Counted from the stretch's first letter, positions 47,272 through 57,808 are shown. The stretch is 64,000 nucleotides of DNA from Aliiroseovarius halocynthiae (GCF_007004645.1 NZ_ML660019.1:1596670-1660669); one strand, 5' to 3'. Program-made: numbers and translations. The notes: a model not told the origin generated them from the sequence alone.

Positions 47272-47826
47272 CTACCAGACTTCTCCTCCGGGCTTTGCCG
47301 CGTCCTTTAGCAAATCGAACGCATATTGAGCGACCGAACGGAAACAGACCAGAACTGCAGTCTCGTCATCCTCCAGATAGAAGGCGGCCGGAATTTGCGC
47401 GATGCGCGTGCGGCGCAGCATGCCGGGTTGCATGACCGAGGTGTCGGCAGGCGTCAGTTTGGCAATCACTTCGCGGCAGGCAGCGCCCTTCACGCGGTAC
47501 ACGGCACGGGCGTCCGAGACGTTGACGACCAGCGAATGCTCATCGCCCAGCGACTTGGCCGCCGCCTCGACAATGGCCGCCGCTTCGGCATGATCGACAA
47601 TCAGCAACAGCTCGTCCGGTGACATCCAGCCCACACGGCCTTTGGCGCCTTCCGTAACCTCGCCCTGCCCTGGCATGGCAGCACCCGTGGCGGCTTTCAC
47701 CGCCTTGGCAACACCTTTCGAGGCCAGATCACCGCGCAGGGTAATCATGCCGGTTAGGCCTGCCTCTTCGACTTTACAATAGCCGTCAAACGACGCGCCT
47801 TGGAGTGCGGATACAGCGTTAGACAT
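47272..47826 (-). CDS. soxG: Sarcosine oxidase gamma subunit
   Basis: SoxG is the small accessory subunit of tetrameric sarcosine oxidase. It has 184 residues from MSNAVSALQG. GRVGWMSPDELLLIVD and RTRIAQIPAAFYLEDDETAVLVCFRSVAQYAFDLL are typical of the family, which is a GcvT-like half domain. It overlaps the soxA end by eight bases and is the last gene of soxBDAG. Confidence 0.92.
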   Translation of the reverse strand: MSNAVSALQGASFDGYCKVEEAGLTGMITLRGDLASKGVAKAVKAATGAAMPGQGEVTEGAKGRVGWMSPDELLLIVDHAEAAAIVEAAAKSLGDEHSLVVNVSDARAVYRVKGAACREVIAKLTPADTSVMQPGMLRRTRIAQIPAAFYLEDDETAVLVCFRSVAQYAFDLLKDAAKPGGEVW

Positions 47827-50800
47827 TCTGCTTCTCCCCGTCCTTGTCATAGAAAACCGGATCGCAAATCCGCGCCTTGATCACCGTGTTCGTACCATCC
47901 ACCGTCGGGAAGTCGACGACTTCGCCCATACGGTCGGGACCGTGCAGCACAAGCCCCATCGCGATGCCTTTCTTCAGCGTCGGTGAATAATAGGTCGAGG
48001 TCACGCGGCCAATCATGTTGCGTTGACCGTGGACATTGTCGCCCTCGCCCACCGCGTAAGCCCCATCCGGCAAGACAGACCCGTCCAGCGTTTCCAGCCC
48101 CACCAGTTTCCAACGTTCGGGATCGGTCATGTGCGACCGTTGCTGTGCGCGTTTACCAAGGAAGTCTTCCTTCTTCTTGGAAATCGCCCAGTTCAGCCCC
48201 AGATCCTGCGGGATCACGGTGCCGTCGGTCTCGTCGCCGATCATGATAAAGCCCTTCTCGGCGCGCATGATGTGCAGACACTCGGTGCCGTAAGGCATGA
48301 CGCCGAACTCTTCCCCGGCCTCAAGCAACGCATCCCAGAAGGCGCGGCCTTGGCTGGCAGGCACGGCGATCTCGTAGGACAGTTCGCCCGAGAACGAGAT
48401 ACGATAGACGCGAGCGTCGAACGCGCCGATCTTGCCATCGGCCCACTGCATGAAGGGCAACGCCTCTTTCGAGACATCCATGCCGCCGCCAGCTTGTGCA
48501 TTGAGCTTCTCAAGCACCTTGCGGGCGTTCGGACCAACCACGGCGACCTGCGCCAGCTGCTCGGTCACGTTGGCAACATAGACTTTCCAGTCCCACCACT
48601 CGGTTTGCAGCCATTCCTCCATCCACGCGTGGATGCGATCAGCACCGCCCGAGGTCGTGTGACACAGCCACGTGTCTTCTTCGATACGGGCGACAACTCC
48701 ATCATCCGACAGGAACCCGTTTTCCGAGCACATCAGACCATAGCGGCATTTACCGACAGCCAAGTTCGACATCATGTTGGTGTACATCATGTCCATGAAC
48801 TTGCCCGCGTCGGGGCCTTTCACGATCAGCTTACCCAGTGTCGAGGCATCCAGCAGGCCGAGGTTTTCGCGGGTGTTTAGCACCTCGCGGTTTACAGCCT
48901 GTTCGTTGGTCTCGCCCGGTTTCGCGTAGCAATAAGGGCGACGCCAGTGGCCGACAGGTTCCATATAGGCACCCGCGTCTTCGTGCCACTGATGCATCGG
49001 CGTACGACGGATCGGCTGGAAGATTTCATGGCGCGCTTCGCCTGCAATCGCACCGAAGCTGATCGGCGTGTAAGGCGGGCGGAACGTGGTGGTGCCGGTG
49101 GTCGGGATCTCTTGATCCAACGCATCAGACAAAATCGCCAAGCCATTGATGTTGGAAAGTTTCCCTTGGTCCGTCGCCATACCCAGCGTGGTGTAGCGCT
49201 TGGTGTGTTCGACGCTCTCATAGCCTTCACGCGCGGCCAGTTGAACGTCAGAAACCTTCACGTCGTTCTGATAATCCAGCCACATTTTCATGCGTTTCTT
49301 AATGCTGGCACCTTGCGGCATGATCCAGACAGGCGCCATCGGCTGGGCCTCTTCTGCATCGGCCTTGGGGCCTGCCTTGCGGATGGCCTTACCACCAGCT
49401 GCCTTGGCCGCAGCCTTGCCAGCCTCATAGGCATTTTCCAGCACTCCGGCCAGATCCAGCGGACCCGAGGCCGAACCAGCGGTAACAACGAATGCTTCGC
49501 CATCGTGACCGGTCGGCGCGCGGTCGGGATCGGGGCGGAAATGGGTTTGCGCCTCGTCCCAGATCAGCTTGCCGCCGCAATGCGACCACATGTGGACGAC
49601 CGGAGACCAGCCACCCGACATGGCAACCGCATCACACGCGATCTCTTCCAGCGCCGCGCCTTCGCCTGCCTGCAAGCAGATCGAGACGCCGGTAACGCGC
49701 TTGCCGCCATTCACCTTGGCGATGGCACGACCCGGTTCGACCCGGATACCAGCGGCACGGGCGGCTTCGGCCAGCGGGCCGGTTGCCTCGGGACGGGCAT
49801 CCAGAACCACGGGCACGTCCAGCCCGGCTTCTTTCAGCGTCAGCGCGGTGCGATAGCCGTCGTCATTGTTGGTCACAACCACAGTGCGGTCGCCAACCGA
49901 CACGCCCCAGTTCACGGCATAATCACGCACGGCCGAGGCCAGCATGACGCCGGGAATATCGTTGCCCGCGAAGGACAATGGACGTTCGATTGCGCCGGTT
50001 GCGGTAACGATCTGCTTGGTGCGAATGCGCCACAGACGGTGACGCGGACGCCCGTCGCCCGGCGTGTGATCTGCCACACGCTCGTAGCCCAGCACATAGC
50101 CGTGGTCATAGACGCCCGACGCCATCATGCGGGTGCGCAGGGTGACGTTCTCCATGCCTTCGAGCTCGGCGACGGTGGCGTCGATCCATGCCTCAACGGA
50201 CTGACCGTCGATTTCGCCACCATCTACGGCAGCGCGGCCACCCCAGTGATGGGTTTGCTCCATCACCAGCACTTTCGCGCCCGAACGGCCAGCAGCCAGA
50301 GCCGAAGCCAAACCGGCCACACCGCCGCCGATGATCACAACATCGGTGTGGTGATAGTAATGCTCGTAACGATCCGCGTCGGCTTCGGTCGGGACTTGAC
50401 CCAGACCGGCAGATTTACGGATCACCGGCTCGAACACGTGCTTCCACGCGGCCGCAGGTGCCATGAACGTCTTGTAATAGAAGCCAGCTGGCAGGAAGCG
50501 CGCGGCATAGTTGTTCACCACACCCACGTCGAACTCGAGGCTCGGCCAGTGGTTTTGCGACGTACAGGTCAGACCGTCAAACAGCTCGGTCGTTGTGACC
50601 CGCTGGTTGGGTTCAAAGCGATCGCCCTGCCCCAGATTGACCAAGGCGTTCGGCTCTTCCGCGCCAGAGGCCACGATCCCACGCGGACGGTGGTATTTGA
50701 ACGAACGACCCACCAGCATCTGGTCTTCGCCCAGAAGTGCGGCGGCCAGCGTGTCGCCCTCATAGCCCTTCATACGTTTGCCGTTGAAGGTGAAGTTTTT

Positions 50801-50851
50801 TGGTTTCGAACGGTCGATCAGGCGACCGCCGCTTGCCAGACGGGTGCTCAT
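47819..50851 (-). CDS. soxA: Sarcosine oxidase alpha subunit
   Basis: The 1010-residue subunit binds NAD and, in its C-terminal GcvT-like half, tetrahydrofolate, to which the formaldehyde unit is passed. The N-terminus has the Fer2_4-like block YEGDTLAAALLGEDQMLVGRSFKYHRPRG. The dinucleotide motif is VIIGGGVAGLASALAAG near residue 175. GcvT signatures appear after about residue 640 (LGLLDASTLGKLIVKGPDA; GTECLHIMRAEKGFIMIGDE). The start overlaps the soxD stop (ATGA). A full-length intact gene. Confidence 0.95.
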   Translation of the reverse strand: MSTRLASGGRLIDRSKPKNFTFNGKRMKGYEGDTLAAALLGEDQMLVGRSFKYHRPRGIVASGAEEPNALVNLGQGDRFEPNQRVTTTELFDGLTCTSQNHWPSLEFDVGVVNNYAARFLPAGFYYKTFMAPAAAWKHVFEPVIRKSAGLGQVPTEADADRYEHYYHHTDVVIIGGGVAGLASALAAGRSGAKVLVMEQTHHWGGRAAVDGGEIDGQSVEAWIDATVAELEGMENVTLRTRMMASGVYDHGYVLGYERVADHTPGDGRPRHRLWRIRTKQIVTATGAIERPLSFAGNDIPGVMLASAVRDYAVNWGVSVGDRTVVVTNNDDGYRTALTLKEAGLDVPVVLDARPEATGPLAEAARAAGIRVEPGRAIAKVNGGKRVTGVSICLQAGEGAALEEIACDAVAMSGGWSPVVHMWSHCGGKLIWDEAQTHFRPDPDRAPTGHDGEAFVVTAGSASGPLDLAGVLENAYEAGKAAAKAAGGKAIRKAGPKADAEEAQPMAPVWIMPQGASIKKRMKMWLDYQNDVKVSDVQLAAREGYESVEHTKRYTTLGMATDQGKLSNINGLAILSDALDQEIPTTGTTTFRPPYTPISFGAIAGEARHEIFQPIRRTPMHQWHEDAGAYMEPVGHWRRPYCYAKPGETNEQAVNREVLNTRENLGLLDASTLGKLIVKGPDAGKFMDMMYTNMMSNLAVGKCRYGLMCSENGFLSDDGVVARIEEDTWLCHTTSGGADRIHAWMEEWLQTEWWDWKVYVANVTEQLAQVAVVGPNARKVLEKLNAQAGGGMDVSKEALPFMQWADGKIGAFDARVYRISFSGELSYEIAVPASQGRAFWDALLEAGEEFGVMPYGTECLHIMRAEKGFIMIGDETDGTVIPQDLGLNWAISKKKEDFLGKRAQQRSHMTDPERWKLVGLETLDGSVLPDGAYAVGEGDNVHGQRNMIGRVTSTYYSPTLKKGIAMGLVLHGPDRMGEVVDFPTVDGTNTVIKARICDPVFYDKDGEKQNV

Positions 50852-51171
50852 TTATAGCCCTCCCAGTCAGGGTGTTTCGCCTTCACCGCGTCGATCACAT
50901 CCTGCGGTGGTTCGGTGGTTTGCGCCGAGTAGGTCGCGTAGACTTCAAGCGTCATCGTGTTACGCGCCGCATGGAACCACTTGCCGCAGCCCGAGACATG
51001 CCGCCAGCGTTCAAAGTGAACACCTTTCGGGTTCTTGCGGTGGAACAGATAGGTTTCGAACTCGTCATCAGACGAGCCGGGACCAAAGCGCTTCAGATGC
51101 GCTTCGCCGCCGCCATGCAGGTCCGTTTCATCGGCCATTACGCCGCAATAGGGGCATTCAAGGATCAGCAT
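50848..51171 (-). CDS. soxD: Sarcosine oxidase delta subunit
   Basis: SoxD is the zinc-binding small subunit. The 107-residue protein has the ligands CPYCG at residues 6-9 and a further Cys/His pair in HVSGCGKWFH. FHRKNPKGVHFERW is diagnostic for the family. GGAAGGAG lies eight bases upstream of the ATG. A 142-base gap rich in hairpins separates it from soxB. Confidence 0.93.
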   Translation of the reverse strand: MLILECPYCGVMADETDLHGGGEAHLKRFGPGSSDDEFETYLFHRKNPKGVHFERWRHVSGCGKWFHAARNTMTLEVYATYSAQTTEPPQDVIDAVKAKHPDWEGYK

Positions 51172-51229
51172 GGCTGTACTCCTTCCAAGAAAAACAGAGG
51201 ATCGCGCCCGGCCCGAGGGGGGGCGTATT

Positions 51230-51282
51230 CACGCCCGCCCTGTGGGGCGGGTCGGGCGTGATCCGTCGCGGCGAGCGCGACG
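51230..51282 (-). promoter_or_regulatory. Paired GC-rich hairpins between soxB and soxD
   Basis: The soxB-soxD spacer holds CACGCCCGCCC pairing with GGGCGGG..GGGCGTG (51230-51260). Immediately next to it is CGTCGCG-GCGAG-CGCGACG (51264-51282). No T run follows, so these are not intrinsic terminators. They may be RNA processing or stability structures. Confidence 0.5.
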
Positions 51283-51313
51283 GAAACAGGCTTATGAGAC
51301 AGGTTCATACGCA

Positions 51314-52561
51314 TCAGTGCGCCACCCCCGCAGCCACGCTTTCATCGATAAAGCGTCCTTCGGTGAAGCGGTTCAGGCCGAACTCGGCGGCCAGCGACCC
51401 CGGCTCGCCTTTCGCAACGGTCTCGGCCATGGCCCAGCCCGATCCGGGGATCGATTTGAAGCCGCCGGTGCCCCAGCCACAGTTGATGAAGCAGTTGCCC
51501 AGTGGCGTCTTACCGATGATGGGTGATCGGTCTCCGGTCACGTCCACGATGCCGCCCCATTGGCGCAGCATTTTCAGGCGCGAGATGATCGGGAAGGTCT
51601 CGACCAGCGCGCGCACGGTTTCTTCCACGTGGTGGAACGATCCGCGCTGGGTGTAGTTGTTGAACCCGTCGGTGCCGCCGCCAATCACAAGCTCGCCTTT
51701 GTCCGACTGGGACATATAGCCGTGCACGGTGTTGGCCATGACGACCACGTCGATGCAGGGTTTGATCGGCTCGGACACCAGCGCTTGCAGGGCGACGCTT
51801 TCCATCGGCAGACGGAAACCTGCCATCTCGGCCAGATGGCCTGCGTTCCCGGCCACAACCATCGCCAGCTTGTCGCAATCGATCTGACCATGGGTGGTGT
51901 CGACACCGGTGACGTTGCCGTTTTCCTGACGCACGCCGGTCACTTCGCATTTCTGGATGATGTCCATACCCATGTCGGAACAGGCACGGGCATAGCCCCA
52001 CGCCACCGCATCGTGACGCGCGGTTCCCGCACGGGCCTGCCACAGCGCACCCAGAACGGGATAGCGCGGGCCGTGGATGTTCATGATCGGCACCAGTTCT
52101 TTCACGCGCTCGGGCGAAATGAACTCGGTCGTGACACCTTGCAGCGCGTTGGCATGGGCCGTGCGCACATATCCGCGCACTTCGTGCTCGGTCTGCGCCA
52201 ACATCATAACGCCACGGGGGCTGAACATGACGTTATAGTTCAGGTCCTGCGACATCGTCTCGTAAAGCGAGCGCGCCTTCTCATAGATCGCCGCCGAGGG
52301 ATCCTGAAGATAATTCGAGCGGATGATGGTGGTGTTACGGCCCGTGTTGCCGCCACCCAGCCAACCTTTTTCGATGATCGCCACATTGGTGATCCCGAAA
52401 TTCTTGCCCAGATAAAAGGCGGTGGCCAGACCATGGCCCCCTGCCCCTACGATCACTACATCGTATTTCTTCTTGGGTTTGGGCGATTTCCACGCCCGCT
52501 CCCAACCAGTGTGATAGCGCGCAGCTTCCCGCGCGATGGCAAATGCCGAATAACGTCGCAT
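51314..52561 (-). CDS. soxB: Sarcosine oxidase beta subunit
   Basis: SoxB is the catalytic flavoprotein that oxidises the N-methyl group of sarcosine. It has 415 residues from MRRYSAFAIAREAARYHTGWE. The FAD motif is VVIVGAGGHGLATAFYLGKNFG near residue 36. The C-terminal block GNCFINCGWGTGGFKSIPGSGWAMAET is diagnostic. It begins the soxBDAG operon and is divergent from ccmI, with 223 bases between start codons. This system lets the cell use sarcosine, an intermediate of glycine betaine breakdown. Confidence 0.95.
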   Translation of the reverse strand: MRRYSAFAIAREAARYHTGWERAWKSPKPKKKYDVVIVGAGGHGLATAFYLGKNFGITNVAIIEKGWLGGGNTGRNTTIIRSNYLQDPSAAIYEKARSLYETMSQDLNYNVMFSPRGVMMLAQTEHEVRGYVRTAHANALQGVTTEFISPERVKELVPIMNIHGPRYPVLGALWQARAGTARHDAVAWGYARACSDMGMDIIQKCEVTGVRQENGNVTGVDTTHGQIDCDKLAMVVAGNAGHLAEMAGFRLPMESVALQALVSEPIKPCIDVVVMANTVHGYMSQSDKGELVIGGGTDGFNNYTQRGSFHHVEETVRALVETFPIISRLKMLRQWGGIVDVTGDRSPIIGKTPLGNCFINCGWGTGGFKSIPGSGWAMAETVAKGEPGSLAAEFGLNRFTEGRFIDESVAAGVAH

Positions 52562-52784
52562 GCGATTCCCCTGTCTGGGTTTTCGGTTTGTGTCGGTTTT
52601 ACGCCGAAGCGACATGACACCATCCAAGATCAGCGTCATTTGATTGGAAAAAGACGACATAATCTACAAAACACGTCACTTTTCCGGCATTCTGATTGTC
52701 GCAGCCCCGGATCTGGGGTTTTGCGATGGCCCATCGCGCATTACATGGGGTGAGCTACTATTTGCAAAGCCACGCGGAGGATAC

Positions 52785-54047
52785 ATGGAAAACTTGGCAT
52801 TCTGGGCCATTGTTGGGGCAACCACCCTGGCCACGATCCTTTTGCTGGCGCGCTGCTTGCTGACAGTTCCGCCGTCTGATCTTCCAGACGAGACCGCGAT
52901 GAGCTCAGATATGAAGGTTTATCGCGATCAATTGGCGGAACTGGATCGCGACATCGACCGTGGCATCTTGTCAAAAGACGATGGTGACCGCGCCCGCGTT
53001 GAAATCTCGCGACGTTTGCTTGAAGCCGACAAAACTGCGCAAGCCCGCAAGGCAGGGGCTGAAACGCCCACGGGTCTGACCCGTGCAACAATGGGCATTA
53101 TTGCCATAGCTCTGGTTGCAGGAAGCTTTGGTCTTTATTTGACCATCGGTGTGCCGGGGGCACCGGACTTTGGCCGCGCAAAACGCATCGCGCTGAGTGA
53201 AGAGATGCGCCAAAGCCGCCCGTCACAAGACGTAGCAGAGGCGCAGATGCCCGTGTGGGCGGGACCACCACAGGACGCTCCGGCAGATTACCTGAAACTG
53301 GTCGAAGGATTGCGTACTGCCGTTGCCAGTCGCCCCAATGATCCGCAAGGTCTTGATCTGCTCGCCACCCATGAAGCCGCCATCGGTAATTTGGTCGCGG
53401 CACGCGCGGCTATGGGGCAACTTCTTGACATCAAAGGTGAAACCGCAACCGCCAATGACTATGCGCGTCACGCCGAGCTGATGATTAACGCTGCGGGCGG
53501 ATTTGTATCGCCAGATGCCGAAGCCATGCTGCGCCGTGCACTTGAAGTCGCGCCGAACCACGCGCTGGCCCGTTTCTATACCGGGCTGATGTTCGCCCAG
53601 AACCAGCGCCCGGATTTGGCATTCCGACTGTGGCGCCGGTTGTTGGAAGACGGCCCGACCGATGCCATCTGGTGGCCCGCAATCCGCGACCAAATCGGGG
53701 ATCTGGCGGTGCTTGCAGGCGAAAACTATACCCCGCCCGCAGCGCCAATGCCCCCAGTTTCTGGCCTGTCAGGACCAAGCGATGAAGATATTGAAGCCGC
53801 ATCCAGCCTGTCAGGCGAAGAGCGGGCCGAAATGATCCAGTCCATGATCACCCGCCTGTCAGACCGTCTGGCGACCGAAGGTGGTACGCCTGAAGAATGG
53901 GCGCGGCTGGTATCCGTCCTGGGTGTGGTGGGCGACACACAGCGTGCAACCGCAATCTGGGCCGAAGCGCAAACGATTTTCGCAACTCATCCAGAAGCCC
54001 TTGAAACAGTGCGCGCCGCCGCCAAGCAGGCAGGAATCGCGCAGTGA
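52785..54047 (+). CDS. ccmI: Cytochrome c maturation protein CcmI
   Basis: CcmI delivers apocytochrome c to the heme ligation complex. It has 420 residues from MENLAFWAI (CGGAGG upstream). Two membrane helices lie at about residues 4-26 and 103-122, with a charged cytoplasmic loop containing [16 protein letters not shown] periplasmic TPR domain follows ([22 protein letters not shown]). The stop overlaps the GTG of ruvX by three bases. Confidence 0.92.
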   Translation: MENLAFWAIVGATTLATILLLARCLLTVPPSDLPDETAMSSDMKVYRDQLAELDRDIDRGILSKDDGDRARVEISRRLLEADKTAQARKAGAETPTGLTRATMGIIAIALVAGSFGLYLTIGVPGAPDFGRAKRIALSEEMRQSRPSQDVAEAQMPVWAGPPQDAPADYLKLVEGLRTAVASRPNDPQGLDLLATHEAAIGNLVAARAAMGQLLDIKGETATANDYARHAELMINAAGGFVSPDAEAMLRRALEVAPNHALARFYTGLMFAQNQRPDLAFRLWRRLLEDGPTDAIWWPAIRDQIGDLAVLAGENYTPPAAPMPPVSGLSGPSDEDIEAASSLSGEERAEMIQSMITRLSDRLATEGGTPEEWARLVSVLGVVGDTQRATAIWAEAQTIFATHPEALETVRAAAKQAGIAQ

Positions 54048-54511
54048 TTTTTGATAGCATCGAAGAATTCGCAGCCACCTTGCCCCCAATGACAGCCTTG
54101 GCTGGGCTGGATCTTGGCACCAAAACCATCGGCGTCGCGGTCTCGGACAGTTTTCGGCAGGTTGCAACGCCGCTTGAGACCATCAAGCGCAAGAAATTCA
54201 CGCTGGACGCCGAGTGCCTGCTTCAGATTGCCAAGGGCCGGCAGTTGGGCGGGCTGGTGCTTGGCCTGCCGCGCAATATGGATGGGTCCGAAGGCCCACG
54301 CTGCCAATCCACCCGCGCTTTCGCGCGTAATCTTGAAAAACTGACCGATCTGCCAATCACCTTCTGGGATGAACGCTTGTCCACCGTCGCCGCGGAACGC
54401 GCACTTCTCGAGGCGGATACGTCCCGAAAGCGTCGCGCAGAGGTCATCGATCACGTCGCCGCTGGGTATATCCTACAAGGCGTATTGGACCGATTGGGAC
54501 ACCTGACATGA
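54044..54511 (+). CDS. ruvX: RuvX/YqgF Holliday-junction resolvase-like protein
   Basis: The 155-residue RNase H-fold nuclease of the YqgF family has [17 protein letters not shown] with the first catalytic Asp. [15 protein letters not shown] has the middle acidic residues, and [13 protein letters not shown] the last. It begins with GTG inside the ccmI stop (GTGA). Family members process pre-16S rRNA and may resolve junctions. The DUF1289 gene overlaps its end. Confidence 0.93.
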   Translation: MIFDSIEEFAATLPPMTALAGLDLGTKTIGVAVSDSFRQVATPLETIKRKKFTLDAECLLQIAKGRQLGGLVLGLPRNMDGSEGPRCQSTRAFARNLEKLTDLPITFWDERLSTVAAERALLEADTSRKRRAEVIDHVAAGYILQGVLDRLGHLT

Positions 54512-54741
54512 CGGACGACGTCTGGAAACGAAATGAGATCGCAAGCCCCTGCATAAAGATCTGCGTGGTCCATCCCGAGGCCCGGATCTGCACCGGCTGC
54601 TATCGGACGATCGAAGAGATCGGCGGTTGGTCCGGCATGACCAATGACGAACGCGCCCGGATCATGGACGAATTGCCCAGCCGCAAATCCAACCTAACCA
54701 AACGGCGCGGCGGGCGACGTGCACGGTTGAACAAAAGCTGA
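54508..54741 (+). CDS. DUF1289 family cysteine-rich protein
   Basis: The 77-residue protein has the DUF1289 pattern [22 protein letters not shown], in which four cysteines can bind metal. [16 protein letters not shown] follows, then a very basic tail. It overlaps ruvX by four bases (ATGA). Its function is not known; the conserved ccmI-ruvX-DUF1289 run suggests co-expression only. Confidence 0.9.
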   Translation: MTDDVWKRNEIASPCIKICVVHPEARICTGCYRTIEEIGGWSGMTNDERARIMDELPSRKSNLTKRRGGRRARLNKS

Positions 54742-54819
54742 TCACCCTCTTTCACCGCATCGTGACAGCGCGACGCCGCAATTGGGGCTATGACTGTCTG
54801 ACACAGATCGGAGATCATA

Positions 54820-55173
54820 ATGCGCCTTGTCACGACAACAGCTCTTCTAGGCCTGCTTTCCAGCACTGCCTTTGCCGCCGATTGGAACACACGGCCAGAT
54901 GATCAGCTTCTGTCTCGTGCGGATCTCGAACAGCAATTGGTCGGACAGACCCTGACCTTTTTCGACGATGGGCAGTCTGTGTATTCGGAGAATGGCGAAT
55001 ACGCGTACACCTATGGCGGTGGCGGCACATGGCTTGGGCATTACGAGCTGAAGGATGACAGCAGTGTCTGCGTCACCTTTGTTACAGGCGTCAGACGGTG
55101 TGATCTGATCGTCGAAGCAAATGATCGTCTGGTTGTCATCACTGAAGACGGATTGCGGTTCCCGATCCGTTAG
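54820..55173 (+). CDS. Small secreted protein of unknown function
   Basis: The 117-residue protein has a clear signal peptide (MRLVTTTALLGLLSSTAFA, cleavage near residue 19). The mature part has repeated short strands: TLTFFDDGQSVYSENGEYAYTYGGGGTWLGHY and RCDLIVEANDRLVVITEDG. Two cysteines may form a disulfide. GGAG lies seven bases upstream of the ATG. Similar small periplasmic proteins occur across Roseobacters; I cannot name a function. Confidence 0.72.
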   Translation: MRLVTTTALLGLLSSTAFAADWNTRPDDQLLSRADLEQQLVGQTLTFFDDGQSVYSENGEYAYTYGGGGTWLGHYELKDDSSVCVTFVTGVRRCDLIVEANDRLVVITEDGLRFPIR

Positions 55174-55193
55174 CGCCGGGAACCGCTAGGGCA

Positions 55194-56522
55194 TTAGCCG
55201 TCGTTGCCGTGCAATGCGCGGACCAGTTCCATCACCGCGTCTTTCCCAGCCAAAATATCCGAACCAAGGATAGGCGCGTCCACATCCAGCGGTACGCCTT
55301 TGCCCTCGTGGTTGCCGCCGTCCATGTCCAGATAGCGTTCGTTTGAAATCGTCGCGACCCACCAGTTTGGCAGCACCACAAAAAACTTGTCCGAAAAGAT
55401 GCCATTCGACGGTTCGCCAAGGATTTTCACCTGATCGAAATGCCCCAGTGCAAGCGCAAATGTCTCGGCCGCGCTGGCGGTATAGCCACTGGTCAGCACA
55501 TAGATCGGCTTGTCATAATGCACCCCTTCCGTCGGCGTGATCTGCAAATCCATAAGCTGGTGCCATCCGTCGGCGGCCTTTACTTGCTTGCTTCCCACTG
55601 GCACGGGCTGGTCTGTGAAGCGCCCGGCGATATAGTACCCAACCCGGTCATCCCCGCCGCCATTCATACGAAGATCGATGATCAGCGCGTCCGTGTCCGA
55701 CAGCTCGCTAAGCAACTGATCCATCGCGGCAGCCAGTGGTGCAGAGTTATCTGCCAGAAGCGTTCCATCCATGCCGATAATTGCCACATAGCCCATGTTG
55801 TCGGCGGTGCGCCCATAGGCGATCGTATCGGCCGCCATGCTGGGCTCGCCTTCGATGGTGTTGCCCAACCATTCCCGCGCCATGCCCTCGAACCGCTCTT
55901 CGCCGATGTCGCTGATCCAGGCAGGATTCTCGCCAAACTCGGCTGAGTTCACGATGGTTTGCAGCGACACGTGGTCATCATTCAGAGGCTGCGACATCTC
56001 GACAAGGATTTCAAATAGGCGACCACGGCCTATGCCCGCCTCAACCTCGGGCCGGTATTTAGCACGCATGGCCTGCCAGTCGACGCCACGCTCTTCAAAA
56101 TACGCGTAGTTTTCGTTGAAATAGCTCCAATAGACGTCAAAATTCTCTAAGGCACCCCAGCCGGGACGATCATCGCATGACGGCGGAAGCCCCTTAACCG
56201 GCGTAAATGTAATGTCGCTGAGTTTTCCGATCTCAAGCGCAAGATCATTGCCCCGTGGGATCAGCTCAAACTCAAACGCATCTCCAAACCACCCCATGCC
56301 CGATAGCTCCAGAGCGCCGTGAAGGTGGCCATCCTGTACAGCCTCAAGGCTTGACGTGCCAAGCTCGACACAGCCGCCGGCGCTGACTTGGTCAAATTGC
56401 ACATAGTCCTGCGTTTTGGTCATGTACATGCCATAGCCAATTGACTGCCACACGCCGTCTTGGGCGAACGCCAAGCCCGGCAACGCTGTGGCCAGCACAA
56501 CCAACCCATGTTTCATAGACAT
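55194..56522 (-). CDS. S41 family peptidase (C-terminal processing-like)
   Basis: This is a 442-residue exported peptidase. A signal covers about residues 1-21 (MSMKHGLVVLATALPGLAFA). The S41 catalytic core starts near residue 270 with ALIIDLRMNGGGDDR. The nucleophile serine is in TSGYTASAAETFAL, and the probable general-base lysine follows in GIFSDKFFVVLPNW. No PDZ domain is apparent; the N-terminal half is instead a beta-rich domain. Start chosen with AGGGAG nine bases upstream. The substrate is unknown. Confidence 0.86.
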   Translation of the reverse strand: MSMKHGLVVLATALPGLAFAQDGVWQSIGYGMYMTKTQDYVQFDQVSAGGCVELGTSSLEAVQDGHLHGALELSGMGWFGDAFEFELIPRGNDLALEIGKLSDITFTPVKGLPPSCDDRPGWGALENFDVYWSYFNENYAYFEERGVDWQAMRAKYRPEVEAGIGRGRLFEILVEMSQPLNDDHVSLQTIVNSAEFGENPAWISDIGEERFEGMAREWLGNTIEGEPSMAADTIAYGRTADNMGYVAIIGMDGTLLADNSAPLAAAMDQLLSELSDTDALIIDLRMNGGGDDRVGYYIAGRFTDQPVPVGSKQVKAADGWHQLMDLQITPTEGVHYDKPIYVLTSGYTASAAETFALALGHFDQVKILGEPSNGIFSDKFFVVLPNWWVATISNERYLDMDGGNHEGKGVPLDVDAPILGSDILAGKDAVMELVRALHGNDG

Positions 56523-56600
56523 CAGATACAACTCCCTGTGATGCGTTTTCCCACAGATGGGTGCGCCGCGTCACAGGTTCAACTGCAAAATGTTAATCTT

Positions 56601-57713
56601 TTAAACATTTTCGGAATTTATTTCCGCGGCGCGTTTTTCGACCAGCTCGACGATGTGATCCACCATCTTTTCGTTGTCCAACTTGTGGTCTTGTTTGCCC
56701 GCCATATAGACCATGCCCGAACCTGCCCCACCGCCAGTAAAGCCCACATCGGTCATCAAAGCCTCGCCCGGACCATTCACCACACAGCCAATGATCGACA
56801 GGCTCATCGGGGTGTGGATATGCGCCAGACGTTTCTCCAGTTCAGCCACAGTTTTGATCACGTCAAAACCCTGTCGTGCGCAGGATGGGCACGAGATGAT
56901 GTTGACGCCGCGATGGCGCAACCCGAGGGATTTCAGGATCTCGTAGCCCACTTTCACCTCTTCCACTGGATCGGCGGACAGGCTGACGCGGATGGTGTCC
57001 CCAATCCCCGCCCAAAGAAGATTACCCAGACCAATGGCAGATTTAATGGTGCCGGACACAAAACCGCCCGCTTCGGTGATCCCAAGGTGAATTGGGGCAT
57101 CTGTTGCTTCGGCAATCCCGTGATACGCGGCCGCCGACAGGAACACGTCCGAAGCTTTCACGCTGATCTTGTATTCGCGAAAATCGTTGTCTTCCAGAAT
57201 GCGGATATGCTCCAAACCGCTTTCCACCATCGCCTCGGGACAAGGTTCCCCATATTTTTCAAGCAGATGCTTTTCCAGCGATCCAGCGTTCACCCCGATC
57301 CGGATCGAACAGCCATGATCCTTCGCAGCCTTGATCACCTCGCGCACGCGGTCTTCGTTCCCGATGTTTCCGGGATTGATCCGCAAGCAGGCCGCGCCTG
57401 CCTCGGCTGCCTCAATCGCACGTTTATAGTGGAAATGGATATCCGCAACGATAGGCACAGGGCTTTCGGCCACGATCTCTTTCAACGCGGTGGTTGATCC
57501 CACATCCGGGCAGGAAATACGCACAATATCAGCGCCCGCTTCAGCAGCGGCAAGCACCTGCCCCAGCGTGGCCTTCACGTCCGAGCTGTCCGTATTGGTC
57601 ATCGTCTGCACCGCAATCGGTGCCCCGCCCCCAACAGGCACATTGCCCACCATGATCTGCCGGGACTTCCGGCGCTCGATATCACGCCATGGACGAATGG
57701 GATTGTGAGACAT
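56601..57713 (-). CDS. ispG: 4-hydroxy-3-methylbut-2-en-1-yl diphosphate synthase (IspG/GcpE)
   Basis: IspG carries out the reductive ring opening of MEcPP in the MEP isoprenoid pathway. The 370-residue protein has the [4Fe-4S] ligands in [13 protein letters not shown] and [10 protein letters not shown]. The N-terminal barrel includes [14 protein letters not shown] and [14 protein letters not shown]. It is downstream of the RodZ-like gene on the same strand with a gap of 95 bases, an order seen in many alphaproteobacteria. Confidence 0.96.
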   Translation of the reverse strand: MSHNPIRPWRDIERRKSRQIMVGNVPVGGGAPIAVQTMTNTDSSDVKATLGQVLAAAEAGADIVRISCPDVGSTTALKEIVAESPVPIVADIHFHYKRAIEAAEAGAACLRINPGNIGNEDRVREVIKAAKDHGCSIRIGVNAGSLEKHLLEKYGEPCPEAMVESGLEHIRILEDNDFREYKISVKASDVFLSAAAYHGIAEATDAPIHLGITEAGGFVSGTIKSAIGLGNLLWAGIGDTIRVSLSADPVEEVKVGYEILKSLGLRHRGVNIISCPSCARQGFDVIKTVAELEKRLAHIHTPMSLSIIGCVVNGPGEALMTDVGFTGGGAGSGMVYMAGKQDHKLDNEKMVDHIVELVEKRAAEINSENV

Positions 57714-57808
57714 TGTAGATTTCCTACTGGCTGTACGTGCTCAGACAGATAACCTGCGTTCCAGAGCGCCACAAGGCGCGCCCGAAAATAGATCTGTAAT
57801 TGTGCGGG

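Noticed and set aside
48947..50857. Long plus-strand frame of 636 codons opposite soxA
   Set aside because: It mirrors the codon positions of a well-recognised soxA, has no family likeness and no ribosome site. Such antisense frames are common in GC-rich genes.
47272..52561. Sulfur oxidation (Sox) cluster
   Set aside because: The gene names coincide, but the domains are those of sarcosine oxidase, with GcvT, FAD and SoxD zinc motifs.
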